A stretch of 64,000 nt of DNA from Chloroflexota bacterium (GTDB lineage Bacteria > Chloroflexota > Anaerolineae > Anaerolineales > Villigracilaceae), in NCBI GenBank assembly GCA_024434165.1, contig QMIW01000004.1, forward strand, positions 1 through 64,000, given 5' to 3'. Made by a program: the position numbers and the translations under genes. Below the pieces are notes generated by a model. That model did not search any database. It was not told where the DNA came from and saw only the letters and a list, made by a program, of their open reading frames with translations. Each line of letters opens with the position of its first letter. Within the stretch, counting starts at the first letter, position 1. Positions 8,858-16,512 of the stretch are shown in pieces.

Positions 8858-9905
8858 TCTTCCAATTCTCCGGTCGCAGCGCCCGCACCGCCGCGCCTGC
8901 CTGCCACATTTCCGAGTTGCGGATGGCGGCGAGTTCCTTATCCAATTGCTCGCGGTAATCGGAACGGCTGTTGGCTTCGAGCGTGATGCGCGCTTCATTG
9001 CCCGAAACGACGCTTTGATACAAATCGTCGAACACAGGCGCGACCGCATCGCGGAATTTATCCTTCCAGTCCAGCGCGCCGCGTTGGGCGGTGGTGGAGC
9101 AGTTGGCATACATCCAATCCATGCCGTTTTGCCCGACCAGGCGAATCAGCGACTGGGTCAATTCCTCCACCGTTTCATTGAACGCTTCGCTGGGCGAATG
9201 TCCGTTTCTGCGCAGGACGTTATATTGCGCCTCCATCACGCCCGCCAGCGCGCCCATCAACACACCGCGCTCGCCTGTCAGGTCGGAATACACTTCCTTT
9301 TCAAACGTGGTCGGGAAGAGATACCCCGCGCCAATCGCAATGCCCAACGCAATCGCGCGTTCCCTTGCGCGTCCTGTCGCATCCTGGTGGACGGCGAAAC
9401 TGGCGTTGATGCCCGATCCTTCGAGGAAGTTCTCACGCACACTGCGCCCCGATCCCTTCGGCGCGACCAGCGCCACGTCCACGTGCGGCGGGGGGATCAC
9501 GCCGGTATCATCTTTGAATGTGACCGAGAAGCCGTGCGAGAAGTACAGCATGTCGCCTTCGTTCAGGCATTCCACGATCTTCGACCATTCCGAGCGCTGA
9601 CCGGCATCGGACAGCAGATATTGGACGACCGTCCCGCGCTCCGCGGCTTCTTCCACAGAGAACAGCGTCTCACCGGGAACCCAGCCGTCTGCCACCGCCT
9701 TGTCCCAATTCTTCGTCCCCTCGCGCTGACCGATGATGACCTTAATGCCGTTGTCGCGCATGTTCATCGCCTGCGCCGGTCCCTGCACGCCGTAGCCCAG
9801 CACCGCCACGACTTCATCCTTCAACACTTCCCGCGCCTTCTCCAACGGGAATTCCTCCCGCGTCACGACTTCCTCTTCCACACCGCCAAAGTTGATTTTT
9901 GCCAT
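8853..9905 (-). CDS. ilvC: Ketol-acid reductoisomerase, eukaryote-like class I
   Basis: NADPH-dependent isomeroreductase that converts acetolactate and acetohydroxybutyrate. It has 350 residues. N-terminal Rossmann motif GYGVQGPAQAMNMRDNG around residue 37, then YFSHGFSVTF, LVAPKGSGRSVR, and the C-terminal knotted domain with NGHSPSEAFNETVEE, CSTTAQRGALDW and a closing LRPENW. These motifs resemble fungal mitochondrial Ilv5 more than E. coli IlvC or the common short bacterial enzyme. Normal operon position after ilvN. Start at ATG 9905 with GGAG upstream. Confidence 0.95.
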   Translation of the reverse strand: MAKINFGGVEEEVVTREEFPLEKAREVLKDEVVAVLGYGVQGPAQAMNMRDNGIKVIIGQREGTKNWDKAVADGWVPGETLFSVEEAAERGTVVQYLLSDAGQRSEWSKIVECLNEGDMLYFSHGFSVTFKDDTGVIPPPHVDVALVAPKGSGRSVRENFLEGSGINASFAVHQDATGRARERAIALGIAIGAGYLFPTTFEKEVYSDLTGERGVLMGALAGVMEAQYNVLRRNGHSPSEAFNETVEELTQSLIRLVGQNGMDWMYANCSTTAQRGALDWKDKFRDAVAPVFDDLYQSVVSGNEARITLEANSRSDYREQLDKELAAIRNSEMWQAGAAVRALRPENWKK

Positions 9906-9925
9906 AATAAATTCTCCTTTTTTAT

Positions 9926-10013
9926 GTCATTGCGAGGAGCCCGAAGGGCGACGAAGCAATCTCCTCGTCAGTTGGGGATTGCTTCGTGACGCCGAGGCGC
10001 CACTCGCAATGAC
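9926..10013. repeat. Palindromic element, GTCATTGCGAGG family, copy c
   Basis: Starts GTCATTGCGAGGAG, inner arms CGAAGCAATCTCC and GGGGATTGCTTCG, ends CTCGCAATGAC. Lies between ilvN and ilvC. Confidence 0.85.
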
Positions 10014-10023
10014 GATGTTGTTG

Positions 10024-10584
10024 TTACGGCGCCATCTCCGCCAGTTCCAGCACGTCTTCGTAACGGTTGCCGTTCGTCCCCGCCACGCGGCGCACGCCGT
10101 CGGTGACGCCGCGCGTCATCGAGACCTGACCCGTCCGCACCATTTCCACGATGCCGATCGGGCGCAGGAGTTCGATCATGCCTTCGATCTTGTCCTCCGT
10201 GCCCGTGACCTCGACGATGACCGAATCCGCCGCCACGTCCACGATGTGGGCGCGGAAGATCTCGGCGAGACCGTTGACCTCGGCGCGGCGTTCGGGTCCA
10301 ACCTGCACTTTGATCAGAGCCAGGTCGCGGGTCACCGAAGGTTGATGCGTGACGTCCTGCACGTCAATCACGTTGACCAGCTTGTACAGGTTCGCCTCGA
10401 TGCGGTGCGCGTCCACGTTACCGTTCGGGCAATCCACCACGATGGTCATGCGCGAGACGTCCGGGTTATCCGTCCGCCCGACGGCGAGGGACTCGATATT
10501 GAAATTGCGGCGGCGGAACAGCGATGCCACGCGGTTCAACACGCCGGGTTTGTTTTCTACAAGTGCGATGAAGGTGTAATTCAT
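10024..10584 (-). CDS. ilvN: Acetolactate synthase small (regulatory) subunit
   Basis: Regulatory subunit that activates IlvB and confers feedback inhibition. It has 186 residues: N-terminal ACT domain (FIALVENKPGVLNRVASLF, then NIESLAVGRTDN), and the conserved second half with SVTRDLALIKV and VEVTGTEDKIEGMIELL. The ATG at 10584 follows GGAG by eight bases; an in-frame ATG seven codons upstream overlaps that site and is less likely. Directly downstream of ilvB. Confidence 0.95.
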   Translation of the reverse strand: MNYTFIALVENKPGVLNRVASLFRRRNFNIESLAVGRTDNPDVSRMTIVVDCPNGNVDAHRIEANLYKLVNVIDVQDVTHQPSVTRDLALIKVQVGPERRAEVNGLAEIFRAHIVDVAADSVIVEVTGTEDKIEGMIELLRPIGIVEMVRTGQVSMTRGVTDGVRRVAGTNGNRYEDVLELAEMAP

Positions 10585-10608
10585 AATCAATTCTCCAATT
10601 CTCATTAT

Positions 10609-10696
10609 GTCGTTGTGAGGAGCGAACGGAGTGAGCGACGAAGTAATCTCCCATTTGAAAGAGGAGATTGCTTCGGGCTATCGCCCTCGCAATGAC
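10609..10696. repeat. Palindromic element, GTCATTGCGAGG family, copy d
   Basis: Starts GTCGTTGTGAGGAG, inner arms CGAAGTAATCTCC and GGAGATTGCTTCG, ends CCTCGCAATGAC. Lies between ilvB and ilvN. Confidence 0.85.
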
Positions 10697-10697
10697 A

Positions 10698-12383
10698 TTA
10701 TGCTTTCACCGGTCTCCGTATCATTTCATGCAGCGCCGCGCCCTGCGGGACCATCGGGTAGACGGCGTCCTCCTGCTCAACTTTGAACTCGAGCACCACG
10801 GGACCTTCGGTCTTGCGCGCCCACTCGATGGCTTCGTCAACTTCTTCGCGCTTAGTCACGCGCCGAGCGGGGACGCCATGTGCTTCGGCAAGTTTCACAA
10901 AATCGGGCGTGAGCATGTTCACGGCGGAATAACGCTTCTCGAAGAAGAACTCCTGCCACTGGCGCACCATGCCGAGGAAGTTGTTGTTCATGATGGCGAC
11001 CTTCACGTTCGCGCCCTCCTGCACGGCGGTGGTCAACTCGGCAGCGGTCATCTGGAATCCGCCATCGCCTGCGATCGCCCAAATCTCCTGGTCTTTCGCC
11101 GCGAACCACGCGCCGATGGCGGAGGGGAGACCAAAGCCCATCGTCCCCGCGCCGCCCGAAGTGATCCAGCGATTCGGCTTTTCCAGTTGATAGTATTGCG
11201 CCGCCCACATCTGGTGTTGACCCACGTCCGTGGTCACAATCGCGTTGCCGCCGGTCGCCTTCCAAATATCGGCGACGAGATGCGCCACGTACAACTTGCC
11301 GTCGTCCTCCCAGTTCATGATCGAGCGTGAGTCGGATTCGTCCTTCCAGCCCTGAATCTCCGCCAGCCACTCGTCGTGCTCGTACTCATCCACCAGCGGA
11401 ATCAGATCGGTCAGGACGGTTTTCAGATCGCCGACCAGCGGCACATCCACGAAGACATTTTTGTGAATCTCGGAGGGATCAATCTCGATGTGAATTTTCC
11501 TGGCGCGCGGCGCGTAGGTCTTCAACGTGCCGGTCACGCGGTCATCGAAGCGCATGCCGAAGGCGAGGATCAGGTCGGAGTTCTGGATCGCCATGTTCGT
11601 GTACGCTTCGCCGTGCATGCCCATCATGCCGAGGCTCAACGGATGCGATGCCGGGAACGCGCCCAGTCCCAGCAGTGTGCTCGCCACCGGGGTCTGTGTC
11701 TTGACCGCGAACTGCATCAACTCTTCTTCAGCCTTGGACATGATCACGCCGTGTCCGCACAGGATGATCGGCTTCTTCGCCCGCTCGATCAACCCGACCG
11801 CCTGATCCAGCAGGCTGCGCGGCGAGCGCGTCACCGGCTGGTAGCCGGGCAGTTTGACATCCTCGGGGTACACAAACTCACACGACTCCACCTGCGCGTT
11901 CTTGCAGATGTCAATCAACACGGGACCTGGTCGCCCGCTGCGCGCAATGTAGAACGCTTCGCGGATGGTGTCGGCGATCTGATCAGCACGGGTAACGAGG
12001 TAGTTGTGCTTGGTGATCGGGAGCGTGATACCCGTCACGTCGGTCTCCTGAAACGCGTCGCCGCCGATCAAGTGCGCCGCGACCTGCCCGGTGATGAACA
12101 CGACCGGAACCGAGTCCATCATGGCGGTCGCGATGCCCGTCACAAGATTCGTCGCGCCGGGACCCGAGGTCGCCATCGCCACCCCGACCTTTCCCGACGC
12201 GCGCGCGTACCCATCCGCCATGTGCGCGCCGCCCTGCTCATGCCGCACCAGCACGTGATGCACCGGGTAATTCAACATCGCGTCGTAGATCGGCATGTTC
12301 GCGCCGCCGGGGTACCCGAACACGACTTCCACGCCCTCCCGCACCAGACACTCCCAAACGATTTCTGCACCTTTTTTCTTCAT
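10698..12383 (-). CDS. ilvB: Acetolactate synthase large (catalytic) subunit
   Basis: TPP- and FAD-dependent enzyme joining pyruvate to pyruvate or 2-oxobutyrate. It has 561 residues, the normal length. Seen: GYPGGANMPIYDAM near the start, HEQGGAHMADGYARASG with the TPP-activating Glu around residue 48, GPGATNLVTGIATAMMDS around 70, and the C-terminal TPP/Mg motif GDGGFQMTAAEL ... NNNFLGMVRQWQ around 430-470. Start at ATG 12383 with AGGAG about seven bases upstream; the frame above it to 12548 is palindromic repeat text plus the ilvD end. Confidence 0.97.
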   Translation of the reverse strand: MKKKGAEIVWECLVREGVEVVFGYPGGANMPIYDAMLNYPVHHVLVRHEQGGAHMADGYARASGKVGVAMATSGPGATNLVTGIATAMMDSVPVVFITGQVAAHLIGGDAFQETDVTGITLPITKHNYLVTRADQIADTIREAFYIARSGRPGPVLIDICKNAQVESCEFVYPEDVKLPGYQPVTRSPRSLLDQAVGLIERAKKPIILCGHGVIMSKAEEELMQFAVKTQTPVASTLLGLGAFPASHPLSLGMMGMHGEAYTNMAIQNSDLILAFGMRFDDRVTGTLKTYAPRARKIHIEIDPSEIHKNVFVDVPLVGDLKTVLTDLIPLVDEYEHDEWLAEIQGWKDESDSRSIMNWEDDGKLYVAHLVADIWKATGGNAIVTTDVGQHQMWAAQYYQLEKPNRWITSGGAGTMGFGLPSAIGAWFAAKDQEIWAIAGDGGFQMTAAELTTAVQEGANVKVAIMNNNFLGMVRQWQEFFFEKRYSAVNMLTPDFVKLAEAHGVPARRVTKREEVDEAIEWARKTEGPVVLEFKVEQEDAVYPMVPQGAALHEMIRRPVKA

Positions 12384-12402
12384 TCTTGCTCCTATTCCTT
12401 CC

Positions 12403-12483
12403 GTCATTGCGAGGGCACTAGCCCGAAGCAATCCCCAACTGTGTGAGGAGATTGCTTCGCCGCCTCCGGCGTCTCGCAATGAC
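12403..12483. repeat. Palindromic element, GTCATTGCGAGG family, copy e
   Basis: Starts GTCATTGCGAGG, inner arms CGAAGCAATCCCC and GGAGATTGCTTCG, ends CTCGCAATGAC, immediately next to the ilvD stop. Confidence 0.85.
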
Positions 12484-12484
12484 A

Positions 12485-14152
12485 TTAGATTTGCAACACC
12501 GCGCCCGTATCCGCGCTGGTGACAAAATACGAATAGCGCTTCAACCACTTGGATGTGACTTTGGACTCAAACGGAGGCAGCGCCTCGAGCCGACTCTGAA
12601 TCTCCGCCTCGCTCAACCTGACGTTGAGGCTGCGCGCCGCCAAATCAATCTCGATCACATCCCCAGCCTGGAGCGCCGCAATCGGACCGCGCGCAGCGGC
12701 TTCCGGCGAGACGTGACCGATGCACGCGCCGCGCGTCCCGCCGCTGAAGCGACCGTCCGTGATCAACGCCACCTTGTCGCCCAGCCCCATCCCCATGATC
12801 GCGGACGTGGGCGAGAGCATCTCCTGCATCCCCGGTCCCCCCTTGGGACCTTCGTACCGCACGACGACACAATCTCCCGCCTTGACCTTGCCGCCCAAGA
12901 TTCCCGCCATTGCCTCTTCCTGCGATTCGAAGATCACCGCCGGACCTTCGAACTTCATCATTGCTTCACTGACTCCGCCCACCTTCACCACCGCGCCCTT
13001 CGGAGCGAGATTGCCGAACAGAATCGCCAGCCCGCCGCGCCTGGAATGGGCATTGTCATACCGTCGAATGACTTCTTCGTCTTTGATGTCACAGCCTTGA
13101 ATGGATTCGCCCAGCGTCTTGCCAGTGACCGTGAGGCGGTCAAAGTGCAGCATGCCCGTCCCCCATTGGATCTCGTTCAATATCGCCGGGATTCCGCCCG
13201 CGCGATGCACATCTTCCATGTGCCATTTGCCCGCCGGGCTGACCTTGCAGATGTGCGGAACCTTATCAGCGACAGAATTAATTCTTTCAAGCGGATAATC
13301 CACGCCCGCTTCGTTCGCCAACGCCAAGGTATGAAGCACGGTGTTCGTCGAGCCGCCCATCGCCATGTCCAGCGCGAAGGCGTCGTCAATGGCTTCGGGG
13401 GTGACGATGTCGCGCGGCTTGAGGTCGCGTTCGATCAGGGTCATGATCTGCGCCGCGGCGGTCCGAGCCAGATCTTCACGCTCCTTCGTCTTCGCCAGCG
13501 CCGAACCGTTGAAGGGGAGGGCGAGCCCGATCGCTTCCATGAGACAGTTCATCGAGTTCGCGGTAAACATCCCTGAGCAGGAACCGCAGGAGGGACAGGC
13601 AAATTTTTCGAGAGTCGTGAGTCGTCTATCGTCAATCTTTCCGGCTGAATAAGCCCCCACGCCTTCGAACACGGAGATCAGGTCAATCGTCTCGCCTTCG
13701 GGCGTCATCCCGGCTTTCATCGCCCCGCCGGAGACAAAGATGGTCGGGATGTTGACCCGCATCGCGCCGAGCAGCATACCCGGCACGATCTTGTCGCAGT
13801 TTGGGATGCAGACCATGGCGTCGAAGCGATGCGCCTCGATCATGGTCTCGACGCAGTCCGCGATCAGTTCCCGCGACGGAAGCGAGTACTTCATCCCCAT
13901 GTGACCCATCGCAATGCCGTCGTCCACGCCGATGGTGTTGAACTCGAACGGCACACATCCCGCTGCACGGACCGCGTCCTTCACCAGTTTGCCGAACTCC
14001 TGTAAATGCACGTGACCCGGCACCACATCCACATACGAGTTGACAATGGCAACGAACGGCTTATTGAAATCCTCGTCCTGCAAACCGGTCGCGCGCAGCA
14101 AGGCGCGATGCGGCGCTTTCTCGTACCCTTTCTTGACTGTATCTGAACGCAT
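12485..14152 (-). CDS. ilvD: Dihydroxy-acid dehydratase
   Basis: Iron-sulfur dehydratase, third enzyme of Ile/Val synthesis and first structural gene of the operon. It has 555 residues. Seen: [12 protein letters not shown] around residue 116, [19 protein letters not shown] around 185 (the cysteine-rich form seen in E. coli IlvD, rather than the CPGAGACGG form of [2Fe-2S] enzymes), and [19 protein letters not shown] near the C-terminus. The ATG at 14152 has AAAGGAG five bases upstream. The frame extending to 14245 is translated spacer repeat. Expression is probably set by the attenuator at 14244-14451. Confidence 0.96.
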   Translation of the reverse strand: MRSDTVKKGYEKAPHRALLRATGLQDEDFNKPFVAIVNSYVDVVPGHVHLQEFGKLVKDAVRAAGCVPFEFNTIGVDDGIAMGHMGMKYSLPSRELIADCVETMIEAHRFDAMVCIPNCDKIVPGMLLGAMRVNIPTIFVSGGAMKAGMTPEGETIDLISVFEGVGAYSAGKIDDRRLTTLEKFACPSCGSCSGMFTANSMNCLMEAIGLALPFNGSALAKTKEREDLARTAAAQIMTLIERDLKPRDIVTPEAIDDAFALDMAMGGSTNTVLHTLALANEAGVDYPLERINSVADKVPHICKVSPAGKWHMEDVHRAGGIPAILNEIQWGTGMLHFDRLTVTGKTLGESIQGCDIKDEEVIRRYDNAHSRRGGLAILFGNLAPKGAVVKVGGVSEAMMKFEGPAVIFESQEEAMAGILGGKVKAGDCVVVRYEGPKGGPGMQEMLSPTSAIMGMGLGDKVALITDGRFSGGTRGACIGHVSPEAAARGPIAALQAGDVIEIDLAARSLNVRLSEAEIQSRLEALPPFESKVTSKWLKRYSYFVTSADTGAVLQI

Positions 14153-14165
14153 ACGACTCCTTTGA

Positions 14166-14233
14166 CGGTTGACCATGGACGATAGACGATTGACAATGTT
14201 TGATGGTCCACGGTCTATGGTCCATCGTCCAAT
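14166..14233. repeat. Spacer repeat, GTCCATCGTC family, copy 3
   Basis: ATGGACGATAGACGATTG is followed by its mirror GGTCCACGGTCTATGGTCC, between the attenuator terminator and ilvD. Confidence 0.6.
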
Positions 14234-14243
14234 GAGTGATAAC

Positions 14244-14271
14244 AAAAAAGCCGCCCGTGGTTAGGGCGGCT
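14244..14271 (-). terminator. Attenuator terminator of the ilv-leu operon
   Basis: On the minus strand AGCCGCCC pairs with GGGCGGCT around a seven-base loop (TAACCAC), followed by six T. It lies 26 bases after the leader-peptide stop and 92 bases before ilvD. Its 5' arm plus loop (14259-14270) can pair instead with leader bases 14319-14330 over 12 positions, with one mismatch and one G-U, giving an antiterminator. Confidence 0.88.
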
Positions 14272-14296
14272 CGCTGCACTTACAAAAAGGTGTGAT

Positions 14297-14401
14297 TTAC
14301 TTCCTCACTCTCACTGCTGCCATCCTAACCGAAAACAGGTCCTTGATAATAAGGACCGCAATAAGGATGACAATAAGGGAGAGGGAGAAAATGCTGTTCA
14401 T
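14297..14401 (-). CDS. ilv operon leader peptide (34 aa)
   Basis: Short regulatory peptide whose translation senses charged Leu, Ile and Val tRNA. It begins MNSIFS, runs into LSLIVILIAVLII (11 of 13 residues are Leu, Ile or Val), and ends SVRMAAVRVRK. It starts about 16 bases after the predicted transcription start and is followed by the terminator hairpin at 14244-14271. The codons after the Leu/Ile/Val run (14319-14330) are the antiterminator strand. The ribosome-binding site is weak. The same frame is open upstream to 14542, but that part carries the promoter and reads as non-coding. Functional analogue of E. coli ilvL; homology is not claimed. Confidence 0.85.
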   Translation of the reverse strand: MNSIFSLSLIVILIAVLIIKDLFSVRMAAVRVRK

Positions 14402-14423
14402 CTGGCTTTGGATATTTCGCCCG

Positions 14424-14451
14424 ATTATAGGCAGAAACGGAAATTCGTCAA
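14424..14451 (-). promoter_or_regulatory. ilv-leu operon promoter
   Basis: TTGACG (14446-14451), a 16-base spacer, and TATAAT (14424-14429) on the minus strand. Predicted start of transcription near 14417. Located just downstream of the natB stop. Confidence 0.88.
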
Positions 14452-14528
14452 GGGCGGCTTTTTCCGATTCGGTCATGAAAGCCGGTTCCGCTTTATCCTT
14501 CTGGAATTCGGCATCGCAGCCCGAAAAA

Positions 14529-15707
14529 TCACCTTCCGACAATCATCCGTTCTCCTTCGTAGAATTTGATGGCAACATAAGTGATGACCGCCGAAAGAAG
14601 AATCGTCGTCGCAGCCGAGATGACGACGTTCATCCCCGAAATCGGCTCGGAACGCAGGAACTGGTTGATCAAAATCTGCTGGCCAAATGTCGGGATGAGC
14701 ATCGTCCAGAGGTCCGGTTTGACCGGCAGGAACGCCAGAGCAAGCCCGGGCAGCGATGGAATCAAACCGATGAACGGCAGGTATGTCCCGGCTTCCTTGG
14801 TGGTCCTGGTGAAGGATGCAATCAGGGTTTGAATGGCGCACGCCAAAAAGACGATTGGAAGGCATGTCAGAAACACCGCCGTCAGCGCGCCGACCCCCAA
14901 GCCGATTTGCACGCCGAGCAGCTCTTCGACAGGCAGGAAGTGGAAGATCGCCGCAAACCCCGCCAGCGTAATGAGCAGGTTTGTGACGGCAAACGGCATG
15001 GCGGAAAGCATCTTGCCGATGGCAACCCAGCCGCGCGGCAGGGGATTGATCAACAGCGGTTCGAGCGAGCCGCGTTCCCGCTCCCCTGCAGTGGCATCTG
15101 TGATGACCGGCGATGCGCCGTTGAAAATCGCAAAGATGATGAAATACGGCAGCATCGAAAGGAAGATCAACGCCTGACTCTGCGGCGTGGCAGTATCCAC
15201 CTCCTCCACCTGTATTGCGCGGATCACCTCCGGGCTGACCCCGCGCAGGCTCAACCGCAGCAAACCGATGTAACTGCTGTAATTCTCCAGCAGGTTTTGC
15301 GCGCGCGCAATATCCGCTATCGCAGACTGGCGGGTGCTGTCAAAGACCAATATCACACGGGCGGTCTCCCCGGCGGAGAAATCCCCGCCATATTCCGCCG
15401 GAATGATCAACGCCACGTTGATGTCGCCGGCGATGACCGCCGCTTCGGGGTCGGCGGGCGCAGGCACGATGCGGACATCCTGCTGTTCCAGAAAAGCGAT
15501 CAGGTTGGGGGCGTTTTCCGCGCCGGAAACGGGCAGGACCAGGGCTTCCTCCGCTTTCTCACGAAAGGTGCTGCCGAGCAGCATAATCATCCCGCCGAGA
15601 ATCAAAGGTCCGAAAAGCGCCCAAAACACGCCGGTCGTCCAGCTGCGCGTATCGCGCAGGTTATCGAGCATTTCTTTTTGAAAAATCACAAGAATCTTCT
15701 TCATCAT
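14529..15707 (-). CDS. natB: ABC-2 type exporter permease, NatB-like
   Basis: Integral-membrane half of an ABC exporter, 392 residues. One N-terminal membrane helix (around residues 24-45) is followed by an extracytoplasmic domain of about 140 residues, then five or six membrane helices from about residue 180. FQKEMLDNLRDTRS at the start and GERERGSLEPLLINPLPRG around 222 are typical of the NatB/YhaP family (proposed Na+ or drug export). Its ATG overlaps the natA stop by four bases, so the two are translationally coupled. The substrate cannot be read from sequence. Confidence 0.85.
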   Translation of the reverse strand: MMKKILVIFQKEMLDNLRDTRSWTTGVFWALFGPLILGGMIMLLGSTFREKAEEALVLPVSGAENAPNLIAFLEQQDVRIVPAPADPEAAVIAGDINVALIIPAEYGGDFSAGETARVILVFDSTRQSAIADIARAQNLLENYSSYIGLLRLSLRGVSPEVIRAIQVEEVDTATPQSQALIFLSMLPYFIIFAIFNGASPVITDATAGERERGSLEPLLINPLPRGWVAIGKMLSAMPFAVTNLLITLAGFAAIFHFLPVEELLGVQIGLGVGALTAVFLTCLPIVFLACAIQTLIASFTRTTKEAGTYLPFIGLIPSLPGLALAFLPVKPDLWTMLIPTFGQQILINQFLRSEPISGMNVVISAATTILLSAVITYVAIKFYEGERMIVGR

Positions 15708-16435
15708 TCCAATCCCTCTGCCGAACCGATGGCGGCTACGAAAGCGTCTTCGAGGTTTTCCATGCCGGTCTGCCTCCGCAGGTCATCGGGGCTGCCGGTT
15801 GCGGAGACTTCCCCGCGCGCGATGATGACAACCTGATCGCACAACGCAGCGACCTCCTGCATGATGTGGCTGGTGAACAGCACGCATTTGCCTTCATCCC
15901 GCAGCCGCAGGATGAACTGCCGCATCGCGCGCGTGCTCATTACATCCAGCCCGTTCGTCGGCTCGTCGAGCAGGACATTCTTCGGGTTATGCACCAGCGT
16001 GCGGGCAATGGCAACTTTGAGCTTTTCGCCGGTGGAGAAGCCTTCCGTTCTGCGGTCGGCAATGGATTGCATGTCGAGCAGCGCCAGCAGCGAGTCAATT
16101 TGCCTTTCGAGCGCCTCCCCTGCCAGACCGTGCAAACGCCCATAGTAGCGGATATTTTCCCGGCTCGTTAGGCGGGGATACAACCCCCGCGCATCCGCCA
16201 GGACGCCGATCCGGCGCTGGACCTCGAGCGGGTTCTGGCGGATATCGAATCCGTCCACCTGGGCTGTGCCGCTTTCGGGTTTTAGCAGGGTGTAGAGCAT
16301 GCGCAGGGTGGTGCTTTTTCCCGCACCGTTCGGACCCAGCAGCCCGGTGATTTGTCCATCCGGCGCGGAGAAGGATACGTTTTGAACGGCTTTGACCTTG
16401 CCGAAGGATTTTGAAAGACCTTGTACTTGGATCAT
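15704..16435 (-). CDS. natA: ABC exporter ATP-binding protein, NatA-like
   Basis: Cytoplasmic ATPase of the exporter, 243 residues. Walker A GPNGAGKST around residue 34, Q-loop region, signature FSTGEKLKVAIAR around 133 (a variant of LSGGQ typical for this subfamily), Walker B VLLDEPTNGLD around 153, and H-loop TSHIMQEV around 187. Overlaps natB by four bases. The ribosome-binding site is weak. A separate peptidase gene lies 77 bases upstream and may be co-transcribed. Confidence 0.9.
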   Translation of the reverse strand: MIQVQGLSKSFGKVKAVQNVSFSAPDGQITGLLGPNGAGKSTTLRMLYTLLKPESGTAQVDGFDIRQNPLEVQRRIGVLADARGLYPRLTSRENIRYYGRLHGLAGEALERQIDSLLALLDMQSIADRRTEGFSTGEKLKVAIARTLVHNPKNVLLDEPTNGLDVMSTRAMRQFILRLRDEGKCVLFTSHIMQEVAALCDQVVIIARGEVSATGSPDDLRRQTGMENLEDAFVAAIGSAEGLE

Positions 16436-16512
16436 CGTTGTTCCCTTGTCATGTCATGGAGTTTGGAGCTTGCTCCCGAATTACACCAGCACGCCGGCTG
16501 ACTCCATAAGAA

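Noticed and set aside
13608-13640. GTCTATCGTCAATC inside ilvD resembles the GTCCATCGTC spacer repeat
   Set aside because: The encoded stretch [14 protein letters not shown] has the normal length and position for dihydroxy-acid dehydratases, so there is no sign of an insertion.
14297-14542. An 81-codon open frame that reads like a small protein with one membrane helix
   Set aside because: The first 47 codons overlap a near-consensus promoter (14424-14451) and start with TTG. The hydrophobic part is the Leu/Ile/Val leader peptide of an attenuator, so only 14297-14401 was kept.
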